From: a virus
DNA: 39,302 nucleotides
Strand: one strand, 5' to 3'
Virus record (IMG/VR): IMGVR_UViG_3300046507_000504
Span: 1 to 39,302 of that record
Shown: positions 6,490 to 15,265 of the stretch, in pieces
Layout of the letters: each line of letters opens with the position of its first letter
Numbering within the stretch: position 1 is the stretch's first letter
The notes under the pieces: model-generated
Told to the model about the DNA's origin: nothing
Seen by the model: the letters and a program-made list of their open reading frames with translations, nothing else
Databases searched by the model: none
Program-made: the position numbers and the translations under genes

Positions 6490-9336
6490 TTAATCCTCGT
6501 CGTTGTAGGCCGAGCGCTTACGCACATCGACCTGGCGGCGGTGGTTGTCCAGTGCGTTGTTGACGGCCATCGTGGCCTCTTGGTGGCTCATGCCGCGCGC
6601 GTCGACGTTCACCTGGTAGGTGTCGCCGCCTGCAGCTGCGGCCGCGATCGGCTTGGTGCTGACGATCGACGCATTAGCGCCGCCACCGCTGCCGGCCGGG
6701 TTGCGTGCGATCGCATCAGAAATCTGCCGCGCGCGATCGCTGTCACCGGGCATGATCCACTGCAGGGGTTCGGGGCCGGTGGCCGTGCCACTGATCTTCT
6801 GCCACATCGCGTAAAGGCGTTCGATCACCGAGCGGACGGCTTGGATCTTCGTCTCGATCCATTCCAGGGCGGTGCCGGCGGCGCCCTTGATGCCCGCCCA
6901 GAGGTTGGTAAAGAAATCACCGATCTTGCCCCAGGTCACTACGACCCATCCCGCGGCGTTGCCAATGGCTTCGCCAAGGCCGATGAACATCCGGATGCCG
7001 TAGGTCAAGCCGTCGACCAGGACGCCGAGCACGGCACCGATAGCCTGGCCGAAACCCACACCGTTCGCCCTGGCCGCGTCCAGCTGTTGCGTGGTGGCCT
7101 TTACCGGCTCCAGCAATTGCATGAACCAACGCCACACGTCGCCGGCAACCTGGGCGAGCCAGGCGAAGGCAGGTGCGAGCGGTGCGACAGCTTGCCTGGC
7201 GCGCTCGAGCGCCGGGGCGACCCCGTCGCCGATACCTTGGCCGACGCCCTGGAACCAGGCCTTGATGGGTTCCCAATACTTGCGGATGGCGAGGCCTACG
7301 GCGATCACGAGCAGGAGCACCGCGCCGATGGCGAGTGCTGTACCCGCCGAGGCGCCCGCAATCGCCATGAGAACGCCGCGCGCCGCGAGCCCAACTCGCG
7401 ACAGCAGGCCAACCTGCGCCGCGCCTGCAGCAGCCGTGGAGCCCGCCGCGGCGGCGCCGCTGCCGGCGGCCGCTGCAGCGCCGCCGAGGATCCGCCCCAT
7501 GGCCAGGCGGATGCCCGTCGCCTTGAAGGCAAAGCGGAGTAGGGCGAACTGGCTCAGGAGACCACCGAGCGCGATCATCAGGCCGCCAACTGCCGTCATG
7601 ATGAGACCGAAGCCGCCAGCGGTGACGGTAAGCGCCTTGGCGATGCGCGGATGGGCTTCGGCGAAGGAATTCACCCGGCGCAGGATGGTGACCAGCTTGC
7701 CGAGGCCGGCGACGTACAGCGGAAGGATCTGCGTGCCGAGCTCGCGATACAGGTCGCGCTTCTTCGCCTCGAGGTCGGCTTCCATGCCGCCGGCAGTGCC
7801 ACCCGCTTCCTTGTACAGCGCGTCGACACCATAGGCCTTCGGCGCCGCCGCCAGGTGCTTGGCGATGTTGTTGCGTTCCAGGTACAGCGAGGCGAACAGG
7901 TCGCCGCCCTTGCGACCGGAAAACAGGCTGTTGATCTTGCTGATGACCTGCTGGTCATTCAGCGCACCATGCGGATTGATCTTCGGCACGATGCGCTGCA
8001 TCAGGAATTCGAACGGGTTGGTTCGGTAGAGGTCGGCATCCTTGAGCGCGTCGGGGAGCAGCTTCTTGACGTGACCCGTCGTGCCGTATTTCACGGCATC
8101 CTTCTTGATGAGGCCGAGGCTAACCAGTTCCTCGGCCGACTGCTGCGTTGTGCGACCCGCGGCGAAATTCTGGTACGCGGTGGCCAGGCCGGTACCGGCG
8201 CGATGGCCACCCATTTCCTGCATGGTGTGGAGCAGGCCGAAGAAGAACGACGAATCATCCAACTGCTTGGCGGCGACACCGCCGGTTTTGATCATGTTGA
8301 GCAGGTCTTCCGGCTTGACCAGGCCACCGGAGGCGACATACGCCTGCGTCGCGTAGTCCAGGACGCGCTTCAAGCTCTCCGGACTCTTGGCCGCGCCGCG
8401 GAGCTCGGCGACCTTGAGCAGATCCATGAACATGGCCTCGGCGTTGTCGCCGTGTCCCTCGCCATGGCCACCCTGCGCCATGACCGTTTCGATGCCGAAC
8501 TTCATCCGCGCCAGGTAGGGCGTGACCTGCTCGGCCTCATGCATGTCGCGTAGGACGCTGTTGGCTTCCTTGAAAAGCTTCAGGTTGTCTGTCGCGCTGG
8601 ACCCCATGATGTCCATGCCCCGGGCGAACTTGACCGCGTCGCTCACGGCCGCATCGCCCACGCCTTGCGCACGCAGCTGCGCGGTCTGCTGCTGGAAGGC
8701 CTTGGCCTCGTCGATCGTCGGCCTGACGGCGCCCAGGATGCCCTGACCCGTCGCCAGCGCCGCGGCACCGCCAACGGCCATGTGCGCGCCAAGGGCCTGC
8801 GTCGCGTGCAGCTGGGAGCGCGCGGTGGCCATGCGCTGCTGCTGCTGGCCGATTGCGGTCAGGCGCTTCTGCTGCGTGGCCATCTGTGCGTTCACCGCGC
8901 CGATCTGGCTGGCCAACGAACGCTGGGCCGCACCCATGGCCTTGGTGTCGATGCCGGCGGCGCCCAGGGCCGTGCGCATGCCGGCTAGCTTCTGCGTGTT
9001 GGCCTGGTACTGGCGCTCGAGCTCGGCGGCCGTGCGCTTCGCCTTGCCGAACTCCCTCGTCTGCGCGCGCGAGGCATTGGCCGATCCCGCGATCGCTTTA
9101 CCCAGCTCGGTAGCCTTCGCGCGCGCGGTGGCCAGCTTGCCCTGCAGGTCGCGGGTGCCGGCGCGCAGGTCACGGAAGCCCTTGAGCTCGTCCTGGGCCT
9201 TGTTCAGTTCCTTGAGGCGCTGGCGAGTGTCGCGCAGCGCCTTGGCGGACTGTGTGGCCTGGCCGGTGATCGATTTCAGCGGTGCTGTCGCCTTCTCGAT
9301 CAGCGACAACACCACGCTCAGCTTCAAATCCGCCAT
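6490..9336 (-). CDS. T: tail tape-measure protein (P2 gpT-like)
   Basis: 948 aa from the ATG at 9336, just after the TGA of E'; upstream in-frame codons to 9378 overlap E' and are not used. The N-terminal 190 residues are a long Gln/Ala/Lys coiled coil (LKELNKAQDEL, AKRTAAELERQY, QQKRLTAIGQQQQRM). The centre carries hydrophobic stretches (GGFGLIMTAVGGLMIALGGLL; ASAGTALAIGAVLLLVIAVGL) that would insert or line the tube. The C-terminus has a TYQVNVDARGMS motif common in these proteins. Its length sets the contractile tail length. It is larger than P2 gpT (815 aa), predicting a somewhat longer tail. Confidence 0.93.
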   Translation of the reverse strand: MADLKLSVVLSLIEKATAPLKSITGQATQSAKALRDTRQRLKELNKAQDELKGFRDLRAGTRDLQGKLATARAKATELGKAIAGSANASRAQTREFGKAKRTAAELERQYQANTQKLAGMRTALGAAGIDTKAMGAAQRSLASQIGAVNAQMATQQKRLTAIGQQQQRMATARSQLHATQALGAHMAVGGAAALATGQGILGAVRPTIDEAKAFQQQTAQLRAQGVGDAAVSDAVKFARGMDIMGSSATDNLKLFKEANSVLRDMHEAEQVTPYLARMKFGIETVMAQGGHGEGHGDNAEAMFMDLLKVAELRGAAKSPESLKRVLDYATQAYVASGGLVKPEDLLNMIKTGGVAAKQLDDSSFFFGLLHTMQEMGGHRAGTGLATAYQNFAAGRTTQQSAEELVSLGLIKKDAVKYGTTGHVKKLLPDALKDADLYRTNPFEFLMQRIVPKINPHGALNDQQVISKINSLFSGRKGGDLFASLYLERNNIAKHLAAAPKAYGVDALYKEAGGTAGGMEADLEAKKRDLYRELGTQILPLYVAGLGKLVTILRRVNSFAEAHPRIAKALTVTAGGFGLIMTAVGGLMIALGGLLSQFALLRFAFKATGIRLAMGRILGGAAAAAGSGAAAAGSTAAAGAAQVGLLSRVGLAARGVLMAIAGASAGTALAIGAVLLLVIAVGLAIRKYWEPIKAWFQGVGQGIGDGVAPALERARQAVAPLAPAFAWLAQVAGDVWRWFMQLLEPVKATTQQLDAARANGVGFGQAIGAVLGVLVDGLTYGIRMFIGLGEAIGNAAGWVVVTWGKIGDFFTNLWAGIKGAAGTALEWIETKIQAVRSVIERLYAMWQKISGTATGPEPLQWIMPGDSDRARQISDAIARNPAGSGGGANASIVSTKPIAAAAAGGDTYQVNVDARGMSHQEATMAVNNALDNHRRQVDVRKRSAYNDED

Positions 9337-9337
9337 G

Positions 9338-9457
9338 TCATTCCCGATTAGCGCCGCTGCGTTCGACGGCGCGTTCATGCCACACCATCAATTCGGCCGG
9401 CCCCATCGCGTCCATTTCGCGGGGCGGCCAGTGGAAGACGACGGCCAGGTCGGCCAT
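9338..9457 (-). CDS. E': GpE' small tail protein, made by -1 frameshift from E
   Basis: A 39-aa frame from the ATG at 9457 reads MADLAVVFHWPPREMDAMG and then AELMVWHERA, the compact P2 GpE' family signature (hydrophobic, HWPP, W-x-ERA). It is in the -1 frame relative to E and open upstream to the slippery site at 9505-9511, so the main product is an E+E' fusion of 86 + 55 = 141 aa spanning 9762 to 9338. In P2 and many tailed phages such a pair is the tape-measure chaperone. The gene is too short for most gene finders. Confidence 0.85.
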   Translation of the reverse strand: MADLAVVFHWPPREMDAMGPAELMVWHERAVERSGANRE

Positions 9458-9465
9458 CACGTCCT

Positions 9466-9762
9466 CTACCCGATCGGGAAGCTTTCCTTCGCTTGCCTCG
9501 TCAACAAAAAACCGGAGATCTCCGTGGCGATCTGCACCAGGTCGGCAGGGTCCATTGCGGACACTTCGGGCTTGAGCAGGGGCGGGGTCGTGATGCGCGG
9601 CAACACGATTTCGAGCGAGCCGACATCCATGTTCAGCAGGTTGACCAGCGACGTGCCGCGCAATTCGCCGGCGGCGGGCTTGCGCACGTCGATCTTCTCA
9701 ACGAGCGTGTCGCCGCGCTTGATGGGGCTTTCGAGGGTGATGGTCTTGGAAACGATATCCAC
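9466..9762 (-). CDS. E: tail assembly protein E (zero-frame product)
   Basis: 98 aa from a GTG at 9762, with AGGA seven bases upstream. The sequence starts with short strands (KTITLESPIKRGDTLVEKID) and has RTITT-like and DPADLVQIATEISGFL segments, as in the tail assembly / Mu gp41-like chaperones encoded before tape-measure genes. A TTTTTTG heptamer near codons 84-86 diverts some ribosomes into E'. Together E and E+E' should coat the tape measure during tail assembly. It lies between FII and T as in P2. Confidence 0.9.
   Translation of the reverse strand: MDIVSKTITLESPIKRGDTLVEKIDVRKPAAGELRGTSLVNLLNMDVGSLEIVLPRITTPPLLKPEVSAMDPADLVQIATEISGFLLTRQAKESFPIG
9505..9511 (-). promoter_or_regulatory. 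programmed -1 frameshift slippery heptamer
   Basis: On the minus strand the E frame reads GGT TTT TTG, giving T TTT TTG, the heptamer known from the P2 E/E+E' frameshift. A one-base slip back continues GTT GAC GAG and stays open for 16 codons up to and through E'. Position (near the end of E), frame and downstream product all fit. Confidence 0.85.
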
Positions 9763-9826
9763 GGTGGTGTCCTAAGCAAAAAGGGATGATTTGAGGCGAC
9801 GCCGGGGCTAGTCCGGCGCCGGCGAA

Positions 9827-10339
9827 TTACCACTGGCCGATGGCGTTACGTTCGGCGGTCTTGATGTCGATTCCGTTGATGCGGACCACGTTGGCCAGGT
9901 TGTCGATGAAGACAACTTCCGCACCGTTGACGGCAAAGCGGTAGACGGCGACTTCGAAGGTGTACTTCCACTCGCTGATGGTCTGCGCCTTCGCATCGCC
10001 CGGATCGACTTCCGAGTAGCGGCCGCGCATATAGACCTCGACGGCATCCAGCTGGCCGGTGGCGTCGTTCTGGTAGGCGCCCAGGAAGCGGTTGCCGACG
10101 GCGTCGACGGTGGTCGCGCCGAACGAGCTCAGCGCATCCAGGCGATAGCCGTTGGTGGAGAGGGTCGCCTGCAGCTTCTCCATGCCCAGGTCGATCATCG
10201 TCGGGGCGGCCATGCCACCGTTGATGACCTCTTCCATCTTGCGGGTGAGCTTGGGCAGGCCCAGGCTGTTGGTCTCGCCAGTCCAGCCGATGCCGTCCTG
10301 GAAGTGATTGAAGTTTTTGAGGACGCGGGGGAGGCTCAT
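9827..10339 (-). CDS. FII: major tail tube protein
   Basis: 170 aa, the same size class as P2 FII (172 aa), with the family start MSLPRVLKNFNHFQDG, then LPKLTRKMEEVINGGM and the MIDLGMEKL strand. Near the end it has ISEWKYTFEVAVYRFAVNGAE. It polymerises into the hexameric inner tube of the contractile tail. It follows FI, separated by 77 bases that hold a strong hairpin (10387-10412). Confidence 0.96.
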   Translation of the reverse strand: MSLPRVLKNFNHFQDGIGWTGETNSLGLPKLTRKMEEVINGGMAAPTMIDLGMEKLQATLSTNGYRLDALSSFGATTVDAVGNRFLGAYQNDATGQLDAVEVYMRGRYSEVDPGDAKAQTISEWKYTFEVAVYRFAVNGAEVVFIDNLANVVRINGIDIKTAERNAIGQW

Positions 10340-10386
10340 AAAACGGTGTCTCCGTGGGGGAAGGTGTCGCCGGCGGCGCCGGCGGG

Positions 10387-10412
10387 GCCAGGCGACCCGA
10401 GGGCCGCCTGGC
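10387..10412 (-). repeat. intergenic hairpin between sheath and tube genes
   Basis: GCCAGGCG (10387-10394) pairs with CGCCTGGC (10405-10412), with an inner CCC/GGG, making a stable hairpin directly after the FI stop and 48 bases before the FII start. No T-run follows, so it is probably not a full terminator. It could stabilise mRNA ends or set the sheath:tube expression ratio. Confidence 0.6.
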
Positions 10413-10416
10413 GAAT

Positions 10417-11598
10417 TCAGGCCGCGGCCTGGCTGGCGATCGCCGAGGACAGGTTCACGAAGAACTCGTCGGTGAATTCCTGCTGCAGGGTGACGTCCTC
10501 GAACGGCGGCACGGGCGTGTACTTGTAGGAAATAACGCCACGGCCGTTTTTGAGGTCATCGGTGCTGTTGAGGTCCGGGTTCCAGAACGCCTTAAAGCCG
10601 ATCAGGTAGCCCGCGGCGACCAGCTTCGACCCGGTGTTGTTGAAACCGTCGATGATGTCTTTGACGAGAACGGGCGAAAGCGGCTGGTCGATGTACGGGA
10701 ACATCGCCTCGGCCATCGAGTCGGCGAGCACCTGGGCAGTGCGCGTGTAGCTCTCGAAGATGAACTCCGAGTCGTCGCACGTGCGCGAGCCCCAAAAGCG
10801 GAAGCCCTGGCGATTGATGAGCGTGGTGATGCCCTGGGCATTGAGCAGATCCGCGTCGGTGCCCACCTGCTGGAACGCGAAGTACACATCCTTGGTGATG
10901 CCCGTCACGCCGTCGACCGGCACGTTGGAAATCGTCTTGTGCCAGCCGACGTTCTGGTCGATCTGCGCCCGCAGGCCCATCGCGATCGCAATCGTCAGCG
11001 CGGTAGCGGTCTTCGCGCCCACGGCGTCGAAGTAGCTGAAATCCGGCCACACAAGCATGAGTTCACGCTGGGAGAACTGCTGCCGATAGGTAAGGCATTC
11101 GGCAACGGTAGCAGCGTCAGCGCACGACGCGTAGCTAAACGCACGCAGCTTCTTGGCCACGATGGCCTGGGCCGCGGTTACCTCTTGCGTGTCCAATCCC
11201 GGGCAGCCGAGGATGCGGGGCTGCACGCCCAGGCGAGATTGCGCCGTGAGCATCGCCTGCAGGCCGGTATAGACGCCATCCGCCGTCACCGTGCCGATGA
11301 CGTTGACGCTGGTCTGCGCATCGTCTGCACCTTCGGTGACGCGAACAACGACGATAGGGCAGGTGACGAGGTTGCTGATCTGCAGCAGCGACTGGCCCAG
11401 CGTGCCCTTCGTGCCCGCCTTGCCGAGCAGCGACTTCGCGTTGGTCACCAACACGGCCGTGTTGAGCGGAAAGGTCGTGGCATCGGCATCTTCGCCGGTG
11501 GCCACGAGGCCGATGATTGCAGTGGAAATGAGCTTCACCGAAAGCGAGGTACCGTTGACCTCGTCAGTGCGTGCGCCGTGATGGTATTCAGTGGCCAT
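10417..11598 (-). CDS. FI: contractile tail sheath protein
   Basis: 393 aa, almost the length of P2 FI (396 aa). It opens with the family MATEYHHGARTDEVNGTS and has the sheath landmarks PLNTAVLVTN, GYRVT-like VVVRVTEG, QPRILGCPGLDTQEV, LVWPDFSYFD, VGWHKTISNVPVDGVTG and QGFRFWGSRTC. It surrounds the tube and contracts on infection. It heads the FI-FII-E-T-U-D block; only 25 bases separate it from the 210-aa gene upstream and no late-promoter palindrome is visible there, so it is probably read through from V. Confidence 0.97.
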   Translation of the reverse strand: MATEYHHGARTDEVNGTSLSVKLISTAIIGLVATGEDADATTFPLNTAVLVTNAKSLLGKAGTKGTLGQSLLQISNLVTCPIVVVRVTEGADDAQTSVNVIGTVTADGVYTGLQAMLTAQSRLGVQPRILGCPGLDTQEVTAAQAIVAKKLRAFSYASCADAATVAECLTYRQQFSQRELMLVWPDFSYFDAVGAKTATALTIAIAMGLRAQIDQNVGWHKTISNVPVDGVTGITKDVYFAFQQVGTDADLLNAQGITTLINRQGFRFWGSRTCDDSEFIFESYTRTAQVLADSMAEAMFPYIDQPLSPVLVKDIIDGFNNTGSKLVAAGYLIGFKAFWNPDLNSTDDLKNGRGVISYKYTPVPPFEDVTLQQEFTDEFFVNLSSAIASQAAA

Positions 11599-11623
11599 GG
11601 TGTTCCTCGGGGTGGGTGGGGGC

Positions 11624-12256
11624 TTAGTTGCCGAACGCGTTCGTCGTGTACTGGAACGAACTCACGGAGCGCTGAACTCCGAGCCGGTAAAGAATTACGG
11701 TGATGGCACCATGGGACGCGTCCTGCGTCGTGACCAAGATGGCGCTGGAGGTTGCCGACGCTGTCTGCGTCGTCGTAAGGGCCGTCTGGCCGGGCGCGCT
11801 GTTTGCGGTTGAATGACTCGCGTTGCCGATGGCTTGACCGTCTTGCGTCACTCCGATGACGCACGACCAGTTCGCGACGGAATCGCCGGCAGGTAGCCAC
11901 ACGCCGGAGTCCAGACCCGTCTCTGTGTTGCTGATGAGGCGATGGATCTGCCAAGTGCCGTCGTTAAGCATGTAGAGCTTCACGGTCGCTGTGCCGCGCA
12001 GGCTGTTTGAAGCGGTGTAGTTCTTCCCGTTGAAGCCGAGGTTGTAAACGGCGGTGCCCTTAGCTGCCCAAAAGTTAGACACGTCGGTCCCGCCCGATGC
12101 GTACTTGACATCAGCACGTTTCGACCCGTACTTGATATTCGCGTAGTGCGTCGGAGCACCGCCCACCTTCAAGCCGTAGACGACAGTCCCATCGCCTACA
12201 GTGTCTGGGTCAAACAGTGCGTCGAAGTCGACCCCGGTTGTCCGATAGCCGCTCAC
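11624..12256 (-). CDS. unknown fibre-module protein
   Basis: 210 aa from a GTG at 12256 overlapping the preceding stop (GTGA). It begins with GYRTTGVDFDALFDPDTVGDG, a pattern often seen in short phage structural accessory proteins, and then consists of Ser/Thr/Asn-rich strands with alternating aromatics, like a beta-rich virion decoration or receptor-binding domain. It stands where P2 encodes the fibre chaperone G, but there is no similarity to gpG. With the 126-aa protein it is probably a virion accessory or fibre partner. Function unknown. Confidence 0.7.
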   Translation of the reverse strand: MSGYRTTGVDFDALFDPDTVGDGTVVYGLKVGGAPTHYANIKYGSKRADVKYASGGTDVSNFWAAKGTAVYNLGFNGKNYTASNSLRGTATVKLYMLNDGTWQIHRLISNTETGLDSGVWLPAGDSVANWSCVIGVTQDGQAIGNASHSTANSAPGQTALTTTQTASATSSAILVTTQDASHGAITVILYRLGVQRSVSSFQYTTNAFGN

Positions 12257-12633
12257 TCGTCGATTACTCCCGGCTGCGGAACCTCGACGTTGTTTGAAAC
12301 GGGTGGGGGAACCGCCTGCGCTTCGTCGTAAAGCGCAGCGAACGCTGCCTTAATGATGAGGACGGCCCCAGCTGCGGAGATGTGCGACAAGTCAGCCTGC
12401 GTGACGGGGTCGACGCCCGAGCCGAAACAACGTGTCGCGATATCGTCGAGCATCGTCGTTAGCGGGGCTTGGTCACCGCCCGGGCCCTGGTATTCGTCGT
12501 TGACGAAAATGCACGGGCGTGCGCCGAAAGTGATCTGTACGCCCTTCGACTTCGGGTCATACAGCATCGTGGTCGTCAGTGAAATCACTTCGCTTGTGAC
12601 GCCGTCGGCGATGATCTGAATGCGTGGATTCAT
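12253..12633 (-). CDS. unknown small protein after the tail fibre
   Basis: 126 aa whose ATG at 12633 overlaps the fibre stop (ATGA), so it is translationally coupled. Residues 1-55 are strand-rich (RIQIIADGVTSEVISLTT; GVQITFGARPCIFVND), the centre is helical and the last 20 are Pro/Val-rich and likely disordered. Position and coupling to the fibre gene suggest a fibre-related chaperone or partner in place of P2 gpG, but the sequence is not recognised. Confidence 0.7.
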   Translation of the reverse strand: MNPRIQIIADGVTSEVISLTTTMLYDPKSKGVQITFGARPCIFVNDEYQGPGGDQAPLTTMLDDIATRCFGSGVDPVTQADLSHISAAGAVLIIKAAFAALYDEAQAVPPPVSNNVEVPQPGVIDE

Positions 12634-14720
12634 TTGGACTTGCGCTCCAATTTTTCAATTCGGCGGACAAGCGCCGCGCTGTGCTTGATCAGTTCCTCAA
12701 TAGACAAGGCGTTGTCCATTGAGCATTCGAGGGCAAGGCCGGGCTTATCGACGGAGAGGCGCTTCACCTTTCGACCGTTCGCCTTGGCGCCAAGTGCGTT
12801 GCGCGTGAACTCGCGAACCCATTTCGGATCGTGCTTTTGAAGCCACTGCGCGATAACGCCATGGTCCTCGCGACCATCACGCTTCCACTTCCACGAGCGG
12901 AAATTCCTGGCGACCTTGAGGGCAATGCCTCGCGTCACCGCCATGCGGCGGATCTCGGTTTTCTCGCGTCGGTCGGAAACGTTGAAACCACCCGAAGCGG
13001 TGATTAGTCCCGTGGCGAAGAAGTTGCCGTCACGCGTCATCTGGTGCGTATTGGTGGCACCCGCGTGGAAGGCAATCATCTGGTTGCCGCCGTTGTAGTA
13101 CGCATCCATGGCGGCGATGTGGACGTTGCCCCACATCGTTGCGCGCCAAACCATGTACGCACTTTGCGAACTTTGTGCGGCAATTTGAAGTGCCGGGGTG
13201 CGGTTCCCATTCCAGTCGACGAACGACCCCCCTAGCCCCTGCTCGGTCGTGCTCAGGTATCCGACCTCAAACGAATTCTGGCCGAACGATGGGTACATTT
13301 TCACGCCGCCGCCGGCGGTCTGGCCGCGAAGGTAGCCGTCGTTCGTCACCACCCACGAGCCTACGGACGAGGCCGCCCCGTTGGGGCGCATGTAGATGGC
13401 GCCTGCACCGGTGGGTGCGAGTACGAGTGCGCCCGTGCTCGAGGTGAGATTCTGGCCGACGGTAACCTGCGCCGCGAATGTGGCGATGCTATCGGCGCGC
13501 GTGATGGCGAGCGCGTAGCCGAGCCACGTACCGTCGTCTGCGTACCGGCCAATGCCGAAGTTTGAACCGAAGTTGCTGCCGGTCTCGTTAGAGGCATCAC
13601 CCGGGACGAAAGACCATCGCGCCTTTCCGGAGATTTTGCCGATGATGGAGCCGGACACCGCGGACGTGGCGCGGTTGATGACCAGGTCGCCGGACATTGT
13701 GTCGCCAGCCTTGTTCACCTTGGCATCGAGAGCGGTCTTGTCGGCCTTGGCGGCGAGTGAGTCGGACAGCCCGATGATGTCGACCTGTTGATGCGAATGC
13801 TGCTTAGCAGCTGCCCCGATGTCGCCCAGGACCTGAGCGGGGGTGCGCGGGACCATGGGGTCCGTGCCGTTCGCGGCGCCAACGAGGAAGCTGCCGGCGA
13901 CGACAGTAGCCACGCCGGTGCCGCCTCGGACGACAGGAAACACGCCACTGTTAATGTCGCCGGCGTCATGCTGATGCGGTGATGGCTTGAAGGTCGCAGG
14001 CACGCCGGTGAGGTTCGCGTAGGCCTGGTAGAACGAGCCGTCCTGTCCATCGAGCAGGTCGGCATCGAGACCCTTGCCGGAACCGACGTCAAACGTCGAC
14101 GCGCTCTTCAATCCAAGGGCTGCGCGGAACGCCAGCGCTGTCGCCGAGGCTAGAAGGCTCTTGACGAAGGTGGACGGCGCGCCGGCGCCGAGGCGTGCGT
14201 TCAGAGCGGCCAGAAGACTCTTAGGGGTGATAACCCGAGTACTGTCGGTGCCCGTCGTCGTCTCGTCGTCGGTGGCGAGCTCAACCACGCCCAGGCGCTC
14301 GGTCGTTGCCTGGGGATTGCTGAAGTTGGTGTCGCCGAAAGTGATCTGCGTGGCGTCGATGTCGGCGAACTGAATGTCAACCGCCAGAAGCATGGCGGCC
14401 TGGGCCGACTTCTCCACGATCACATCAGCCTGGCCGTACGACCCGAGCATCGTCCCGTCCGTGAGGTACAGGCCGAAGCCGCGGATGGAGTAGGCATCGC
14501 CGCTCGTGTCGCTGATGGTGACGTGGATCGTGTCGGCGGCCGTCGCCCCGCCGGCGATCGTCGCGACGCGCTTGACCTCGCTCGGTACGGCGTCCCCGGA
14601 TGCGAAGGCGGTTGAGGTGAGGCCGGCCGTGGCGACAACCACAGCATTCGTGCCGTTGCCCTGGGCGTTGCGCAGGGCGGCGTATCCGGCCGCGGTGATC
14701 TTGATGGGTAGAGCGGCCAT
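12630..14720 (-). CDS. H: tail fibre with C-terminal self-cleaving S74 chaperone
   Basis: 696 aa from the ATG at 14720, overlapping the gpI stop; the frame extends upstream to 14966 only as a shadow of gpI. The N-terminus (MAALPIKITAAGYAALRNAQ) is the P2-H-type baseplate-attachment domain. The mid part carries HQHDAGDINSG and RGGTGV motifs common in trimeric fibres. The last 115 residues start with SDRREKTEI (Ser582, Lys587) and end in a coiled coil, the intramolecular chaperone (peptidase S74) fold that trimerises and then cuts itself off. It recognises the host surface. The overlapping downstream genes probably complete the fibre module. Confidence 0.93.
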   Translation of the reverse strand: MAALPIKITAAGYAALRNAQGNGTNAVVVATAGLTSTAFASGDAVPSEVKRVATIAGGATAADTIHVTISDTSGDAYSIRGFGLYLTDGTMLGSYGQADVIVEKSAQAAMLLAVDIQFADIDATQITFGDTNFSNPQATTERLGVVELATDDETTTGTDSTRVITPKSLLAALNARLGAGAPSTFVKSLLASATALAFRAALGLKSASTFDVGSGKGLDADLLDGQDGSFYQAYANLTGVPATFKPSPHQHDAGDINSGVFPVVRGGTGVATVVAGSFLVGAANGTDPMVPRTPAQVLGDIGAAAKQHSHQQVDIIGLSDSLAAKADKTALDAKVNKAGDTMSGDLVINRATSAVSGSIIGKISGKARWSFVPGDASNETGSNFGSNFGIGRYADDGTWLGYALAITRADSIATFAAQVTVGQNLTSSTGALVLAPTGAGAIYMRPNGAASSVGSWVVTNDGYLRGQTAGGGVKMYPSFGQNSFEVGYLSTTEQGLGGSFVDWNGNRTPALQIAAQSSQSAYMVWRATMWGNVHIAAMDAYYNGGNQMIAFHAGATNTHQMTRDGNFFATGLITASGGFNVSDRREKTEIRRMAVTRGIALKVARNFRSWKWKRDGREDHGVIAQWLQKHDPKWVREFTRNALGAKANGRKVKRLSVDKPGLALECSMDNALSIEELIKHSAALVRRIEKLERKSK

Positions 14721-15265
14721 CAGCTGACTCCGTTGAACGAAAGGCGTGCGTAGGCGACGGCGCGGCCGGCGGCGATAACGCCGATGCCGCCCGTGGTTAC
14801 GACGCCTTGGGTGAAGGTGAAATGCGATCGCACCGGCTTGGCGCGGCGGACCTCGGCGATGATGTCGTCCACGAACTCGGCAGACGCTTCCTGCCCGCCC
14901 TGGCTGGGCACGGTCAGGACCAGATTGAAGGTGTGCGGCACGCCCTCGGGTACGGTCTGCCACCACTCCTGGATTTCGACGTGGCCACCGAACGAGGTGA
15001 CAACGTCACGCACGGCCTTCGCGGTGCCTTTTCGACGTGCGATATCGATCGCGGTCTTGACCCGGTTGCGCTTGATCGCCACGGACCAGTACGGCTTCCA
15101 CGAGTCGACCGACAACGACCAGGCTAGGTAGGGCAGCTGGTCCTCAGCGATTTCGTCGGGGTTCCACAACGTGGCGATCGGCACGGGGATGTCGAGCACG
15201 TCCCTGCCCACGGCCTCTAGGGCACGTTCGAGGTCGGACGCATTAGGCGGCAGCAGGCTACTCAC
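14720..15265 (-). CDS. I: P2 gpI-like baseplate protein
   Basis: 181 aa from a GTG at 15265 overlapping the end of J; P2 gpI is 176 aa. Family landmarks: LLPPNASDLERALEAV, IPVPIATLWNPDEIAEDQLPYLAWSLSVDSW, and KGTAKAVRDVV. It links the baseplate wedge (J, W) to the tail fibre. The longer frame upstream is the complement of J in another register and is not used. Confidence 0.95.
   Translation of the reverse strand: MSSLLPPNASDLERALEAVGRDVLDIPVPIATLWNPDEIAEDQLPYLAWSLSVDSWKPYWSVAIKRNRVKTAIDIARRKGTAKAVRDVVTSFGGHVEIQEWWQTVPEGVPHTFNLVLTVPSQGGQEASAEFVDDIIAEVRRAKPVRSHFTFTQGVVTTGGIGVIAAGRAVAYARLSFNGVS

Noticed and set aside
10354-11703. 449-codon plus-strand frame
   Set aside because: Antisense shadow of the tail sheath gene.
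12630-14720. Diversity-generating retroelement or invertible fibre cassette
   Set aside because: No reverse transcriptase, template repeat, invertase or duplicated fibre end is visible near the fibre gene.
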